Shown here: positions 1 to 7,930 of the stretch, piece after piece
Layout: the number at the start of each line of letters is the position of its first letter
Numbering within the stretch: position 1 is the first letter of the stretch
NCBI RefSeq assembly: GCF_002008365.1
Contig: NZ_MRDL01000046.1
Span: 226,035-290,034, forward strand
DNA length: 64,000 bases
Direction of reading: 5' to 3'
Origin: Rhizobium leguminosarum bv. viciae USDA 2370
GTDB lineage: Bacteria > Pseudomonadota > Alphaproteobacteria > Rhizobiales > Rhizobiaceae
Notes under the pieces: model-generated
What the model was told of the DNA's origin: nothing
The model's input: the letters and a program-made list of their open reading frames with translations, nothing else
Database searches by the model: none
Program-made: the position numbers and the translations under genes

Positions 1-132
1 CTGCATGGCCGGTTTTTCGGTGCGTCCGGCAAGCGACAACAAAACATCGCAATCATCACGCGCCGCGAGCGCCTCGGCCAGCAGCCGCGCCTCGCTGGTG
101 CCGCCGAGGATCAAGATGCGGGGTCGTCCCAT
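1..132 (-). CDS. cobK: Precorrin-6A reductase, N-terminal part (cut by window edge)
   Basis: Reading the minus strand from an ATG at 132 gives 44 codons with an N-terminal Rossmann segment, ILILGGTSEARLLAEAL, followed by a VLLSLAGRT strand. This is the start of CobK/CbiJ, the NAD(P)H-dependent reductase of precorrin-6A in aerobic cobalamin synthesis. The frame is open to the window edge, so only the beginning is present. A GGAGGAG stretch lies about 11 nt upstream of the ATG, inside the divergent cobL coding region. The neighbour cobL catalyses the next step, which supports the call. Its ATG overlaps that of cobL by two bases on the opposite strand. Confidence 0.85.
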   Translation of the reverse strand, partial: MGRPRILILGGTSEARLLAEALAARDDCDVLLSLAGRTEKPAMQ

Positions 133-1363
133 GTCTGATGTCGCTCCTCCGTCAGTCCAGCGCTGGCTGACTATTATCGGCATCGGCGAAGATGGTCCAG
201 AAGGGCTGGGCGAGGAGGCAAAGAGGCTGATCGCGACCGCACCCGCCGTCTTCGGCGGTGCGCGGCACCACGCACTTGCTGCCTCGCTGATCACAGGCGA
301 AAGGCTTTCCTGGCAGAGCCCGTTCGAGCGCTCGGTCGAGGCCATCCTTGAAAGGCGCGGCACGCCTGTTGTCGTGCTCGCCTCTGGCGATCCCTTTCTC
401 TATGGCGTCGGCGCAACGCTCTCCCGCTACGTGGCGGCAGACGAGATGCGCGCCATTCCCGCACCCTCGGCCTTCAGCCTTGCTGCCTCCCGCCTTGGCT
501 GGCCACTGCAGGACGTCGCGTCGCTCTCGCTGCATGGACGGCCGATCAACCTGATCCGGCCGCATCTGCACCCCGGACGGCGCATCATCGCGCTGACCTC
601 GGACGAGAAGGGGCCCGGCGATCTGGCTGCCCTGCTGACTGCCACTGGCTTCGGTCAGTCGCGACTTACGGTGCTCGAGGCGCTTGGCGGTGCTCGGGAA
701 CGGCAAAGAAGTGCTGTGGCGGCGGATTTCGATCTCGTGGACATCGATCCCCTGAATGTCTGCGCCGTCGATGTTGCGGCAGGGGAGGGGGCTCGCATCC
801 TGCCTTTTGCCGCAGGGCTCGAAGACGAGCTGTTCGAGCATGACGGACAGATCACCAAACGTGAAATCCGGGCGATGACGCTTTCCGCACTCGCGCCGCG
901 TCACGGCGAACTGCTCTGGGATATTGGCGCAGGCTCGGGCTCAATCGGCATCGAATGGATGCTGGCCGATCCCAGCCTGAAGGCAATCGCCGTCGAACAA
1001 TCGCCGGAACGGGCCGCACGGGTCGCCCGCAATGCATCCGCCTTCGGCGTGCCGCATCTTGCCGTCATCGAAGGTTTGGCGCCGGATGCGCTGAAGGGCC
1101 TGCCGGAACCGGATGTGATCTTTCTCGGCGGCGGCGGCAGCGAACCGGGCGTTATCGATGCCGCGATTGCCGCGCTGAAGCGAGGAGGGCGGCTTGTTGC
1201 CAATGCCGTGACGCTGGAGATGGAAGCGGTGCTGCTCAGTGAACATGCCAAACGCGGCGGCTTCCTCACGCGGATCGAAATATCGCGCGCCCAGCCTGTC
1301 GGCGGCATGACCGGCTGGCGGCCGGCCATGCCGGTAACGCAGTGGCGCTGGACGAAAGGATGA
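131..1363 (+). CDS. cobL: Precorrin-6Y C5,15-methyltransferase (decarboxylating)
   Basis: CobL methylates C5 and C15 of precorrin-6B and decarboxylates it in aerobic vitamin B12 synthesis. The 410-residue protein has the two expected domains: a CbiE-like tetrapyrrole methylase (residues about 10-205, with the loop GDPFLYGVGATL) and a CbiT-like Rossmann methyltransferase (about 230-400, with SAM motif WDIGAGSGSIGIEW). The frame is open further upstream, but that stretch is the antisense of cobK, and MSDVAPPSVQRW at 131 gives the family's usual length. Four bases separate it from cobM, so the two are co-transcribed. Confidence 0.93.
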   Translation: MSDVAPPSVQRWLTIIGIGEDGPEGLGEEAKRLIATAPAVFGGARHHALAASLITGERLSWQSPFERSVEAILERRGTPVVVLASGDPFLYGVGATLSRYVAADEMRAIPAPSAFSLAASRLGWPLQDVASLSLHGRPINLIRPHLHPGRRIIALTSDEKGPGDLAALLTATGFGQSRLTVLEALGGARERQRSAVAADFDLVDIDPLNVCAVDVAAGEGARILPFAAGLEDELFEHDGQITKREIRAMTLSALAPRHGELLWDIGAGSGSIGIEWMLADPSLKAIAVEQSPERAARVARNASAFGVPHLAVIEGLAPDALKGLPEPDVIFLGGGGSEPGVIDAAIAALKRGGRLVANAVTLEMEAVLLSEHAKRGGFLTRIEISRAQPVGGMTGWRPAMPVTQWRWTKG

Positions 1364-1367
1364 CGAG

Positions 1368-2126
1368 ATGACGGTGCATTTCATCGGCGCGGGACCAGGT
1401 GCTGCGGATCTGATCACGGTGCGTGGCCGTGATCTCATCGCCCGGTGCCCGGTCTGCCTTTATGCCGGCTCGATCGTCTCGCCCGAACTGCTGCAATATT
1501 GTCCGGCGGGCGCGCGCATCGTCGATACGGCGCCGATGTCGCTCGACGAGATCGAGGCAGAATATCTTCGCGCTGCCGCGGCGGGCCAGGATGTCGCCCG
1601 GCTGCATTCCGGCGATCTCTCGGTCTGGAGTGCGGTCGCCGAGCAGGTGCGCCGGCTTCAAAAACACGGCATCGACTATACGATGACGCCAGGCGTTCCG
1701 GCCTTTGCCGCCGCAGCCTCAGCCCTCGGCCGAGAGCTGACGATCCCGGCCGTGGCGCAGAGCCTGGTGCTGACCCGCGTTTCCGGCCGCGCGTCACCAA
1801 TGCCGAACGACGAGACACTGGCAAAATTCGGCGCGACAGGCGCCACGCTGGCAATCCATCTGGCAATCCACGCGCTGAAGCAAGTGGTCGAAGAGTTGAC
1901 GCCGCTTTACGGCGTCGACTGCCCGGTCGCGATCGTCGTCAAGGCCTCCTGGCCAGACGAGCGCATCCTGCGCGGCACGCTCGCCGATATCGAGGCAAAG
2001 GTTGCGGCCGAACCGATCGAACGCACAGCGATCATCTTCGTCGGCCCCTCGCTCGCGGCCGAGGATTTCCGCGAAAGCTCGCTCTACGATCCGGCCTATC
2101 AGCGCCGGTTCAGAGGTAGAGAGTAG
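1368..2126 (+). CDS. cobM: Precorrin-4 C11-methyltransferase
   Basis: A 252-residue tetrapyrrole methylase. It starts with the glycine-rich SAM loop VHFIGAGPGAADLITVRG and contains LHSGDLSVWSA and MTPGVPAFAAAA, typical of the CobM/CbiF branch that methylates C11 of precorrin-4. Length is normal for the family. It begins 4 nt after cobL (TGA cg AGATG context) and is translationally coupled to it. It ends convergently with the isomerase gene on the other strand. Confidence 0.94.
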   Translation: MTVHFIGAGPGAADLITVRGRDLIARCPVCLYAGSIVSPELLQYCPAGARIVDTAPMSLDEIEAEYLRAAAAGQDVARLHSGDLSVWSAVAEQVRRLQKHGIDYTMTPGVPAFAAAASALGRELTIPAVAQSLVLTRVSGRASPMPNDETLAKFGATGATLAIHLAIHALKQVVEELTPLYGVDCPVAIVVKASWPDERILRGTLADIEAKVAAEPIERTAIIFVGPSLAAEDFRESSLYDPAYQRRFRGRE

Positions 2127-2137
2127 CGTCAAGCGAC

Positions 2138-2160
2138 CGCGCGGCTTTTAGACCCGCGCG
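2138..2160. terminator. GC-rich hairpin between convergent genes
   Basis: A 7-bp inverted repeat (CGCGCGG ... CCGCGCG) with a 9-nt loop lies 12 nt after the cobM stop and overlaps the last codons of the convergent isomerase gene. It has no long U tract on either strand, so it is at best a weak bidirectional terminator. Confidence 0.4.
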
Positions 2161-2960
2161 CTGAGATACTCCATGCTGGCGCGCAGCGCGCCGGCCGGGT
2201 CTTTCAGCGCATGCACCTCCGCCGCAAAGGGCTCGAAGGAGAACGGGCCGGTATAGTCCGCCTGCAGCAGCGCCCTGACCTGCCCGGCATTGTCGAGCCG
2301 GTCGTCGCCGTCCACGAGCACGCGATGGGAATCGCGCATGTCGGCAACGGAAACGGAGGGATCGCTGACCCCGGAAATGTGAACGAGGCCGGCCAGCTCA
2401 GGGAAGGTCGCCGCTTCGCCGGCAAGGTGATGGTGGAAGGTGTCGTGGACAAGCCTGAAGGTCGATTCCGCGCCGAGTCCCCTGATGGCCTCGGCTGCCT
2501 CGGTCTTCGAGCGCAGCGAGCAGATCTCGAAACCGAGCGGCTCGACGAGACCGATAATGCCGGCTTCCTCCAGCATCGGCTTCAGCGCAATCAGAGACTG
2601 GCGCAGATTGGCCTGCCGTTCGCCATCCGCGCAGCCGGTCCCGTCGTTCTTCGGAACGAGGACGAGCGCCTTGGCGCCCGACGCGCCGGCATAATCGATC
2701 AGTTCCACCGCTTCAGCGGCCCGGGTCGCGTTCCACTCGTTGAAGCGCTGCAGGGCGTTGATCGAGATGATCGTCACGCCATGGCGGGCAGCAGCCTCCT
2801 TTATCGTTTCGGGTTTGGTGCCGTCGAGGATGGCATTGCCGGAAAGGTCGTTGCGGATCTCGACGGCATCGATGCCGAGCGATCGGGCCAGCGCAAAAAA
2901 ATCGTCGATGGCAAGCAACGGCGCGGCCATATGGTTGAGCGCAAAACGGATCGAAGTCAT
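2148..2960 (-). CDS. Sugar-phosphate/inosose isomerase-like TIM-barrel protein
   Basis: A 270-residue AP-endonuclease-2/xylose-isomerase-like TIM barrel (COG1082 type). Conserved family segments are visible: IDAVEIRNDL near the N terminus, ALVLVPKN, GLVEPLGFE, LVHDTFHH (metal-binding Asp/His), LVHISGVSD and FSFEPF near the C terminus. Family members isomerise or dehydrate inositol- or sugar-derived ketoses with a divalent metal. The start at 2960 has a strong AGGAGGAG site. It lies beside a LacI regulator and moc-like oxygenase genes, so it probably acts on a carbohydrate or inositol derivative; MocC and IolI/IolE belong to the same superfamily. The exact substrate cannot be read from the sequence. 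Confidence 0.75.
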   Translation of the reverse strand: MTSIRFALNHMAAPLLAIDDFFALARSLGIDAVEIRNDLSGNAILDGTKPETIKEAAARHGVTIISINALQRFNEWNATRAAEAVELIDYAGASGAKALVLVPKNDGTGCADGERQANLRQSLIALKPMLEEAGIIGLVEPLGFEICSLRSKTEAAEAIRGLGAESTFRLVHDTFHHHLAGEAATFPELAGLVHISGVSDPSVSVADMRDSHRVLVDGDDRLDNAGQVRALLQADYTGPFSFEPFAAEVHALKDPAGALRASMEYLSARV

Positions 2961-3101
2961 GATCGGTATCTCCTCCTGATCTCCGCGTCAGGGCGGAGCG
3001 GTCCTCGTGAATGGGTCAGCGAATCTCTATCGGAATTCGCGTCGCAATCCATCCGTCATCGCCGGCGCCGGCTTTCATTGCTGAGAGAATTTCGAACGCA
3101 A

Positions 3102-3117
3102 TGATGGAATTCCATCA
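3102..3117. promoter_or_regulatory. 16-bp perfect palindrome, candidate operator
   Basis: TGATGGAATTCCATCA is a perfect 16-bp palindrome in the gap between the end of the LacI-type gene (stop at 3122) and the start of the isomerase gene (2960), both on the minus strand. It sits about 140 nt upstream of the isomerase start. Its symmetry and position suit a repressor site, but the regulator is not identified. Confidence 0.4.
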
Positions 3118-3121
3118 CGCC

Positions 3122-4150
3122 TCAGATGTTCTCGGAAATATGAATATCGAAAGGCAGGAAGAGCTGTCCGGGAACAGCCGTTTCGCCGTTTTCGATGGCG
3201 CCCGTCATCAGGACCATCAACTCCTTACAGAGTGCGGGCAGGGGGGTGCCGATCGCCATGGCGACGATATCGTCGGCAAGGCCGGCTTTGCTGTCGGGCG
3301 TCAGCTCGTTGACCACGAGGACGATCTTGCCGCCGACGCCTTCTTCGCGGAATGCCGAAATTGCCCCCTCCATGCCGCCGCCGCAGACATAGAGGCCGAC
3401 GAGATCGGGATGTTTCTGCAGCAGCGTCAACGTCGCCTCATGCGTGATCTCGGCAGTCTCGAGATTGATCAGCGTGTCGACGACATCGAACTCAGGCGCA
3501 TTCTCGCGAAAATAGGAACGAAAGCCGATCTCTCTGAGTTCATGGCCGTGAAAGCGGTGGCTGCCGACGAAACAGGCGACCTTGCCGGGCTTGTGTGCCG
3601 TGCGCGCAATCGTCCAGGCGGCAGTACGCCCGACCTTGCGGTTGTTGACACCGACATAGGCGTCGCGCACGCCCGTGGCGAGATCGGAGAGCAACGAGAA
3701 CACCGGAATACCGCGCTCCTTCAACTCCTCGACCGCCGTCGTCACCGCCGGATAATCCGGGCCAACGAGAGCCACGGCCTGGTTGCGGGCGCCGAGCGTC
3801 TTGATCTTTTCGACGATCGCAGCCGGTGTCGCGGCTGACGGAAAGTCGATCTGCGTCTGGATGCGCGCACTCGTCAGCGCGCGCGCGGCGGTTTCGATCT
3901 CGCGCACGAAGCTCTGATAGAAGGGCTGCATCGGCTTCTGCAGCAGGAAGGCGAGCCTGTATTGCGGCAGATCCTCGAAGACGCGCTGCTTGATCAGGCC
4001 GACGGCGTGATAGCCGATCGACTGCGCCGCATCATAGACCCGTCGCGCCGTTTCCTCGCGCACGCGGTGGCGGGCGTTGAGAACGCGGTCGACGGTGGCG
4101 ACGCTGACGCCGGAGGCGCGAGCGAGATCGGATATGGTGGGACGGCGCAT
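3122..4150 (-). CDS. LacI-family transcriptional regulator
   Basis: A 342-residue LacI/GalR repressor. Residues 1-55 form the HTH and hinge helix (PTISDLARASGVSVATVDRV), followed by a two-lobed periplasmic-binding-protein-type sensor domain. Within it, LAFLLQKPMQPFYQSF, VALVGPDYPAV, VACFVGSHRFHGHELREIGF and GLYVCGGGMEGA are the usual inducer-binding segments. An AGGAA site precedes the ATG. It lies between the isomerase (same strand) and the divergent oxygenase operon, so it probably represses one or both in response to a sugar-like ligand. Confidence 0.88.
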   Translation of the reverse strand: MRRPTISDLARASGVSVATVDRVLNARHRVREETARRVYDAAQSIGYHAVGLIKQRVFEDLPQYRLAFLLQKPMQPFYQSFVREIETAARALTSARIQTQIDFPSAATPAAIVEKIKTLGARNQAVALVGPDYPAVTTAVEELKERGIPVFSLLSDLATGVRDAYVGVNNRKVGRTAAWTIARTAHKPGKVACFVGSHRFHGHELREIGFRSYFRENAPEFDVVDTLINLETAEITHEATLTLLQKHPDLVGLYVCGGGMEGAISAFREEGVGGKIVLVVNELTPDSKAGLADDIVAMAIGTPLPALCKELMVLMTGAIENGETAVPGQLFLPFDIHISENI

Positions 4151-4200
4151 CGGCGTTCCTGATGGATTCGATCATGAATGCAAGTCATTCGTGATGGTTT

Positions 4201-4239
4201 TTGATAGATTATATCAAGCCTGCATTGAGCGCTTTCCAA
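4201..4239. promoter_or_regulatory. Divergent regulatory region with two candidate operators
   Basis: Between the LacI gene and the oxygenase operon are an inverted repeat TTGAT-7-ATCAA at 4201-4217 and, at about 4225-4239, TTGAGCGCTTTCCAA. The latter has the AGCGCT core typical of LacI/GalR operators. Both lie upstream of the oxygenase start. No convincing -35/-10 pair is claimed. Confidence 0.4.
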
Positions 4240-4281
4240 AGTCAACCTATTCTCCGAGGCAAGGGCAACGGGAGGCGGATA

Positions 4282-5370
4282 ATGGCGACCCAGACAAAGA
4301 AGCGCGACTACGACCTTCTCGGCGAAAGCGGCCGCACCGCCGTCGAGACGGGGCTGGCGGCAGCCGAATGGTATCACACCGACATTCCCCGCAAGGAGAT
4401 GAAGGCGCTGATGCAGCGCTCCGATGCGCCGGCGATCCGCGACACGGCCCTCTGGCTGGGCAGCATGGTCGTCCTTGCCGGGCTCGGCATTTATTTCTGG
4501 GGCTCGTGGATCGCGCTACCCTTCTTCCTCGCTTATGGCGTGCTCTACGGCTCGGCCTCCGATAGCCGCTGGCACGAATGCGGCCATGGCACCGCCTTCA
4601 AGACGCGCTGGATGAACGATGTCGTCTACCACATTGCCTGCTTCATGATCATGCGCAATCCGGTGACCTGGCGCTGGAGCCATGCGCGCCATCACACCGA
4701 CACGGTGATCGTCGGCCGCGATCCCGAGATCGCCGTCATGCGGCCGCCCGATCTCTTCCGGCTGGTGCTTAATTTCTTCGGCATCCTCGACGCCTGGCAT
4801 GCGATCGTCGACATGCTGCGCAATGCCTTCGGCGGCGTCAGCGCGGCGGAAAAAACCTTCATTCCCGAGATGGAGCAGCCAAAGGCCATCCGCATCGCCC
4901 GCATCTGGCTGGCGATCTATCTTGCAACGATCGCGGCCGCGATCGCCATGGGTTCGATCCTGCCGCTGATGCTGATCGGCCTGCCGCGCCTCTACGGCGC
5001 CTGGCACCATGTGCTGACCGGACTGCTGCAGCATGGCGGCCTTGCCGACAATGTGACCGACCATCGGCTGAACAGCCGCACGGTCTATATGAACCCCATC
5101 AGCCGCTTCATCTACTGGAACATGAACTACCACGTCGAGCATCACATGTTTCCGATGGTGCCCTACCACGCGCTGCCCCAGTTGCACGCGATGATCAAGC
5201 ATGACCTGCCGGCACCGAACCCGTCGATCTTGTCCGGCTATCGCGAGATGATCCCTGCCTTCCTGCGCCAGCTGCGCAACGAGGATTATTTCCTGAAGCG
5301 CGAACTGCCGGCCACCGCGCGGCCCTATCGCGAGGAATTCCACAACGAACTGGCCCCGGCCGCGCAATAA
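4282..5370 (+). CDS. mocD: MocD-type membrane desaturase/hydroxylase
   Basis: A 362-residue integral-membrane di-iron enzyme of the fatty-acid desaturase/alkane hydroxylase superfamily. The three histidine clusters that bind iron are all present: HECGHG (about residue 98), HARHH (about 135) and NYHVEHH (about 283), with hydrophobic membrane segments between them. Such enzymes hydroxylate or desaturate substrates using O2 and electrons from a ferredoxin. The next two genes encode a Rieske ferredoxin and its reductase, matching the MocD-MocE-MocF arrangement of rhizopine-catabolic loci. The start at 4282 has GGGAGGCGG upstream. The rest of the classical moc set is not in the window, so a substrate other than rhizopine is quite possible. 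Confidence 0.82.
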   Translation: MATQTKKRDYDLLGESGRTAVETGLAAAEWYHTDIPRKEMKALMQRSDAPAIRDTALWLGSMVVLAGLGIYFWGSWIALPFFLAYGVLYGSASDSRWHECGHGTAFKTRWMNDVVYHIACFMIMRNPVTWRWSHARHHTDTVIVGRDPEIAVMRPPDLFRLVLNFFGILDAWHAIVDMLRNAFGGVSAAEKTFIPEMEQPKAIRIARIWLAIYLATIAAAIAMGSILPLMLIGLPRLYGAWHHVLTGLLQHGGLADNVTDHRLNSRTVYMNPISRFIYWNMNYHVEHHMFPMVPYHALPQLHAMIKHDLPAPNPSILSGYREMIPAFLRQLRNEDYFLKRELPATARPYREEFHNELAPAAQ

Positions 5371-5391
5371 CGACAATCAAGGGAGGACAAG

Positions 5392-5706
5392 ATGAGCGGA
5401 AATTGGATCCAGGTCTGCAACAAGGACGAGATCGACGAGGAGGATGTCATCCGCTTCGATCACGGCGGGCGCACCTTCGCGGTCTATCGCAGCCCGGACG
5501 ACGAATTCTTCGCGACCGACGGGCTCTGCACACATGAACATATCCATCTCGCCGACGGGCTTGTCATGGATGAGATCATCGAATGTCCAAAGCATAACGG
5601 CCGCTTCAACTACAAGACGGGCGAAGCCAAGGGTGCGCCGGTCTGCGTCAATCTCAAGACCTATCCTGTCAAGATCGAAGACGGCGCCGTCTTCATCTCG
5701 CTCTGA
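5392..5706 (+). CDS. mocE: MocE-like Rieske [2Fe-2S] ferredoxin
   Basis: A 104-residue Rieske ferredoxin. The cluster ligands are visible as CTHEH (about residue 46) and CPKHNG (about 65). The small soluble protein should pass electrons from the downstream reductase to the upstream di-iron oxygenase. A GGGAGGACAAG site precedes the ATG. The gene is 21 nt after the oxygenase and 11 nt before the reductase, so the three form one operon. Confidence 0.9.
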   Translation: MSGNWIQVCNKDEIDEEDVIRFDHGGRTFAVYRSPDDEFFATDGLCTHEHIHLADGLVMDEIIECPKHNGRFNYKTGEAKGAPVCVNLKTYPVKIEDGAVFISL

Positions 5707-5717
5707 GGGAGGCCGGC

Positions 5718-6944
5718 ATGGCTCATTACGTCATCCTGGGCGCGGGCGAATGCGGTGCGCGCGCCGCCTTCGCCCTGCGGGAAAAGGGCTTTGCCGGCGA
5801 GATAACGCTAGTTGGCGCCGAGCCGCTTCCGCCCTATGAACGGCCGCCGCTTTCGAAGGCCGGCTCCACCGATGCAAGCGATCCGAAATTCATCGCCGCG
5901 GCGGAAAAATATGTCGAAAACGGCATCCGGCTGCTGACCGGCGTGGAGGCAAGGGATTTCGATCCCGCATTCAGGACCGTCACGCTTTCGGACGGGACGG
6001 TGCTTTCCTACGACAAGCTTCTGCTTGCGACGGGTGCCGCCGCGCGGTCATTCCCCGGCGCACGGGAAGGCAGCCGACATATTCGTTCGCTGCGGACGCA
6101 TCACGATGCGGCAGCACTGCGCGATGCGATGAAGCCGGGACGGCATATCGCCATCATCGGTGGCGGGTTCATCGGACTGGAACTTGCGGCCACGGCGCGG
6201 CTACTTGGCGCCGAGGTCACCGTCATCGAGGGGCTGGAACGCGTGCTGAAGCGTGGCGTGCCGGAGGAGATCGCTCATCTGCTCACTGAGCGCCATCGCG
6301 CTGAAGGCGTCGATATCCGCTGCGGCGTCTCCATCGGAGCGCTGACTGAGGAAACCGGAAAAGCCCTGATCAGATTGTCGACCGGCGAGGTGATCGAAGC
6401 CGATCTCGTCCTCGTCGGCATCGGTGCACGCCCGAATGTCGAGATCGCCGAAAGGGCCGGGCTGGCAATCGACAACGGCATTGCCGTCGACACCTATCTC
6501 CAGACCTCTGCTCCTGATGTCTTCGCAGCCGGCGATTGCTGCTCCTTTCCGCTGTCGATCTATGGCGGCCGGCGGGTGCGGCTCGAATCCTGGCGCAATG
6601 CCCAGGAGCAGGGCACATTGGCCGCGGCCAACATGCTCGGCCTCGACGAGGCCGTTTCGGCGGTGCCGTGGTTCTGGTCGGATCAATACGACATGACGCT
6701 GCAGATATCAGGCCTTGCCGAAGGGGCCGCCACGCATCAGCGCCGCGAGCTCGGCGCAGGCGCCTTCATTGTCTTCCATCTCGACGCCGACGGACGATTG
6801 ATCGCTGCAAGCGGCATCGGGCCGGGCAATGCGGTGGCGCGCGACATCAGGCTCGCCGAAATGCTGATCGCAGCGCGCGCCCATCCGAACCCGGCAGCAC
6901 TTGCAGCCAGCGACATCAAGCTGAAATCCCTGCTGGCCGCCTGA
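5718..6944 (+). CDS. mocF: NAD(P)H-dependent ferredoxin reductase (MocF-like)
   Basis: A 408-residue FAD-dependent oxidoreductase of the rubredoxin/ferredoxin-reductase family. It has an N-terminal FAD loop (VILGAGECGARAA), the PPYERPPLSK segment of this family, a central NAD(P)H-binding loop (IAIIGGGFIGLELAA), and the second FAD motif TSAPDVFAAGDCC. It supplies electrons to the Rieske ferredoxin encoded just upstream. The family's C-terminal domain is present, so the protein looks complete. The gene symbol is by operon analogy only. Confidence 0.87.
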   Translation: MAHYVILGAGECGARAAFALREKGFAGEITLVGAEPLPPYERPPLSKAGSTDASDPKFIAAAEKYVENGIRLLTGVEARDFDPAFRTVTLSDGTVLSYDKLLLATGAAARSFPGAREGSRHIRSLRTHHDAAALRDAMKPGRHIAIIGGGFIGLELAATARLLGAEVTVIEGLERVLKRGVPEEIAHLLTERHRAEGVDIRCGVSIGALTEETGKALIRLSTGEVIEADLVLVGIGARPNVEIAERAGLAIDNGIAVDTYLQTSAPDVFAAGDCCSFPLSIYGGRRVRLESWRNAQEQGTLAAANMLGLDEAVSAVPWFWSDQYDMTLQISGLAEGAATHQRRELGAGAFIVFHLDADGRLIAASGIGPGNAVARDIRLAEMLIAARAHPNPAALAASDIKLKSLLAA

Positions 6945-6986
6945 GCTGCCCGATATTTTCACCCGATTTTTTCAAAGGAATTGATG

Positions 6987-7799
6987 ATGAAAAAACATAG
7001 ACGCGCAACCGTCGCCGATCTGCTTTCGGAAAAAGGCAAGCGCCAGCTCACCATGCTGCGCGTCACCTCGCTGGAGGAGGCGGAAGCCGCCGAAAAGGCC
7101 GGGATCGACATCGTCTCCGTACCGCCCTCGCTGCTCGGCCCGGTCTTTCGCGAGATCGCCCCCACTCCCTTTGCCATTCCGGGGCTCGAATATGGCGACC
7201 ATGTCTCGGCCGAGGACTATCTGCGTGCGGCCTTTGCGGCGCTGAAGGCAGGCGGCGACGCGGTCTATTGCGCCGCAAGCCTGCAGACGATCCGGCGCAT
7301 GCGGGACGAGGGTATCCCAGTCTGCGGTCATCTCGGACTGATCCCTTCGAAGGCGACCTGGACAGGCGGCTTCCGCGCCGTCGGCAAGACGGCGGCGAGT
7401 GCCGCCGAGATCTGGCGGCAGACCAAGGCGCTGGAAGAGGCCGGCGCCTTCGCCGCCGAAATCGAAGTCGTCCCAGGGGATGTGGCCGCCGCCATCAGCA
7501 GCAACACCTCGATGCTGATGATCTCCATGGGCGCCGGCAGCGGCTGCGACGCCCAATATCTCTTCGCCGACGACGTGCTCGGCGCCAATCGCGACCACTA
7601 TCCCCGCCATGCCAAGGTCTATCGCAACTTCGCCGACGAACACGACCGGCTGCAGCGCGAGCGCATCGCCGCCTTCACCGAATTTGCCGAGGATGTCAGG
7701 ACCGGCGCCTATCCGGAAGAGCGTCATCTCGTCGGTATCGACAATGCGGAACTGGAATTCTTCCTGCAGCGGCTGAAAAGCGAGACGGGCAATAGCTGA
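6987..7799 (+). CDS. PanB-like (ketopantoate hydroxymethyltransferase family) protein with altered active site
   Basis: About 270 residues with the PEP-mutase/isocitrate-lyase TIM-barrel fold of PanB. GIPVCGHLGLIPSK, ALEEAGAFAAEIEVVPGDVA and the N-terminal LRVTSLEEAEAAEKAGID align with PanB. However, the metal-binding GDS of PanB reads PPS here, and the VKLEGG segment holding the catalytic Lys and Glu reads VYCAAS. True ketopantoate synthesis is therefore doubtful. Three in-frame start codons (TTG 6981, ATG 6984, ATG 6987) follow an AAAGGA site; 6987 is best spaced. It ends the oxygenase operon, so it probably acts in the same catabolic pathway, perhaps as a lyase or aldolase. Confidence 0.72.
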   Translation: MKKHRRATVADLLSEKGKRQLTMLRVTSLEEAEAAEKAGIDIVSVPPSLLGPVFREIAPTPFAIPGLEYGDHVSAEDYLRAAFAALKAGGDAVYCAASLQTIRRMRDEGIPVCGHLGLIPSKATWTGGFRAVGKTAASAAEIWRQTKALEEAGAFAAEIEVVPGDVAAAISSNTSMLMISMGAGSGCDAQYLFADDVLGANRDHYPRHAKVYRNFADEHDRLQRERIAAFTEFAEDVRTGAYPEERHLVGIDNAELEFFLQRLKSETGNS

Positions 7800-7830
7800 G
7801 GGCAAACGCGCGCTATTGCGTCGATCATGT

Positions 7831-7855
7831 GGGAAGCGCCGCAAAGGCGCTTCCC
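7831..7855 (+). terminator. Strong hairpin terminator after the moc-like operon
   Basis: A perfect 10-bp stem (GGGAAGCGCC / GGCGCTTCCC) with a 5-nt loop lies 31 nt after the PanB-like gene. The trailing sequence is only moderately pyrimidine-rich. It also shows that the next gene's start must lie downstream of the first possible ATG at 7829, because that ATG is immediately before the hairpin. Confidence 0.65.
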
Positions 7856-7930
7856 CTCCATTGGCTTCCGTCCCGGCCTGTGTCAGAAATTATCCGTTCG
7901 ATTCATTCGGAACGGAGTATTCGGTCCCCT

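Noticed and set aside
4282..7799. Complete rhizopine (moc) catabolic operon
   Set aside because: Only the oxygenase, ferredoxin and reductase resemble MocD-E-F. The dehydrogenase and binding-protein genes of the pathway are absent, so a rhizopine role is not claimed.
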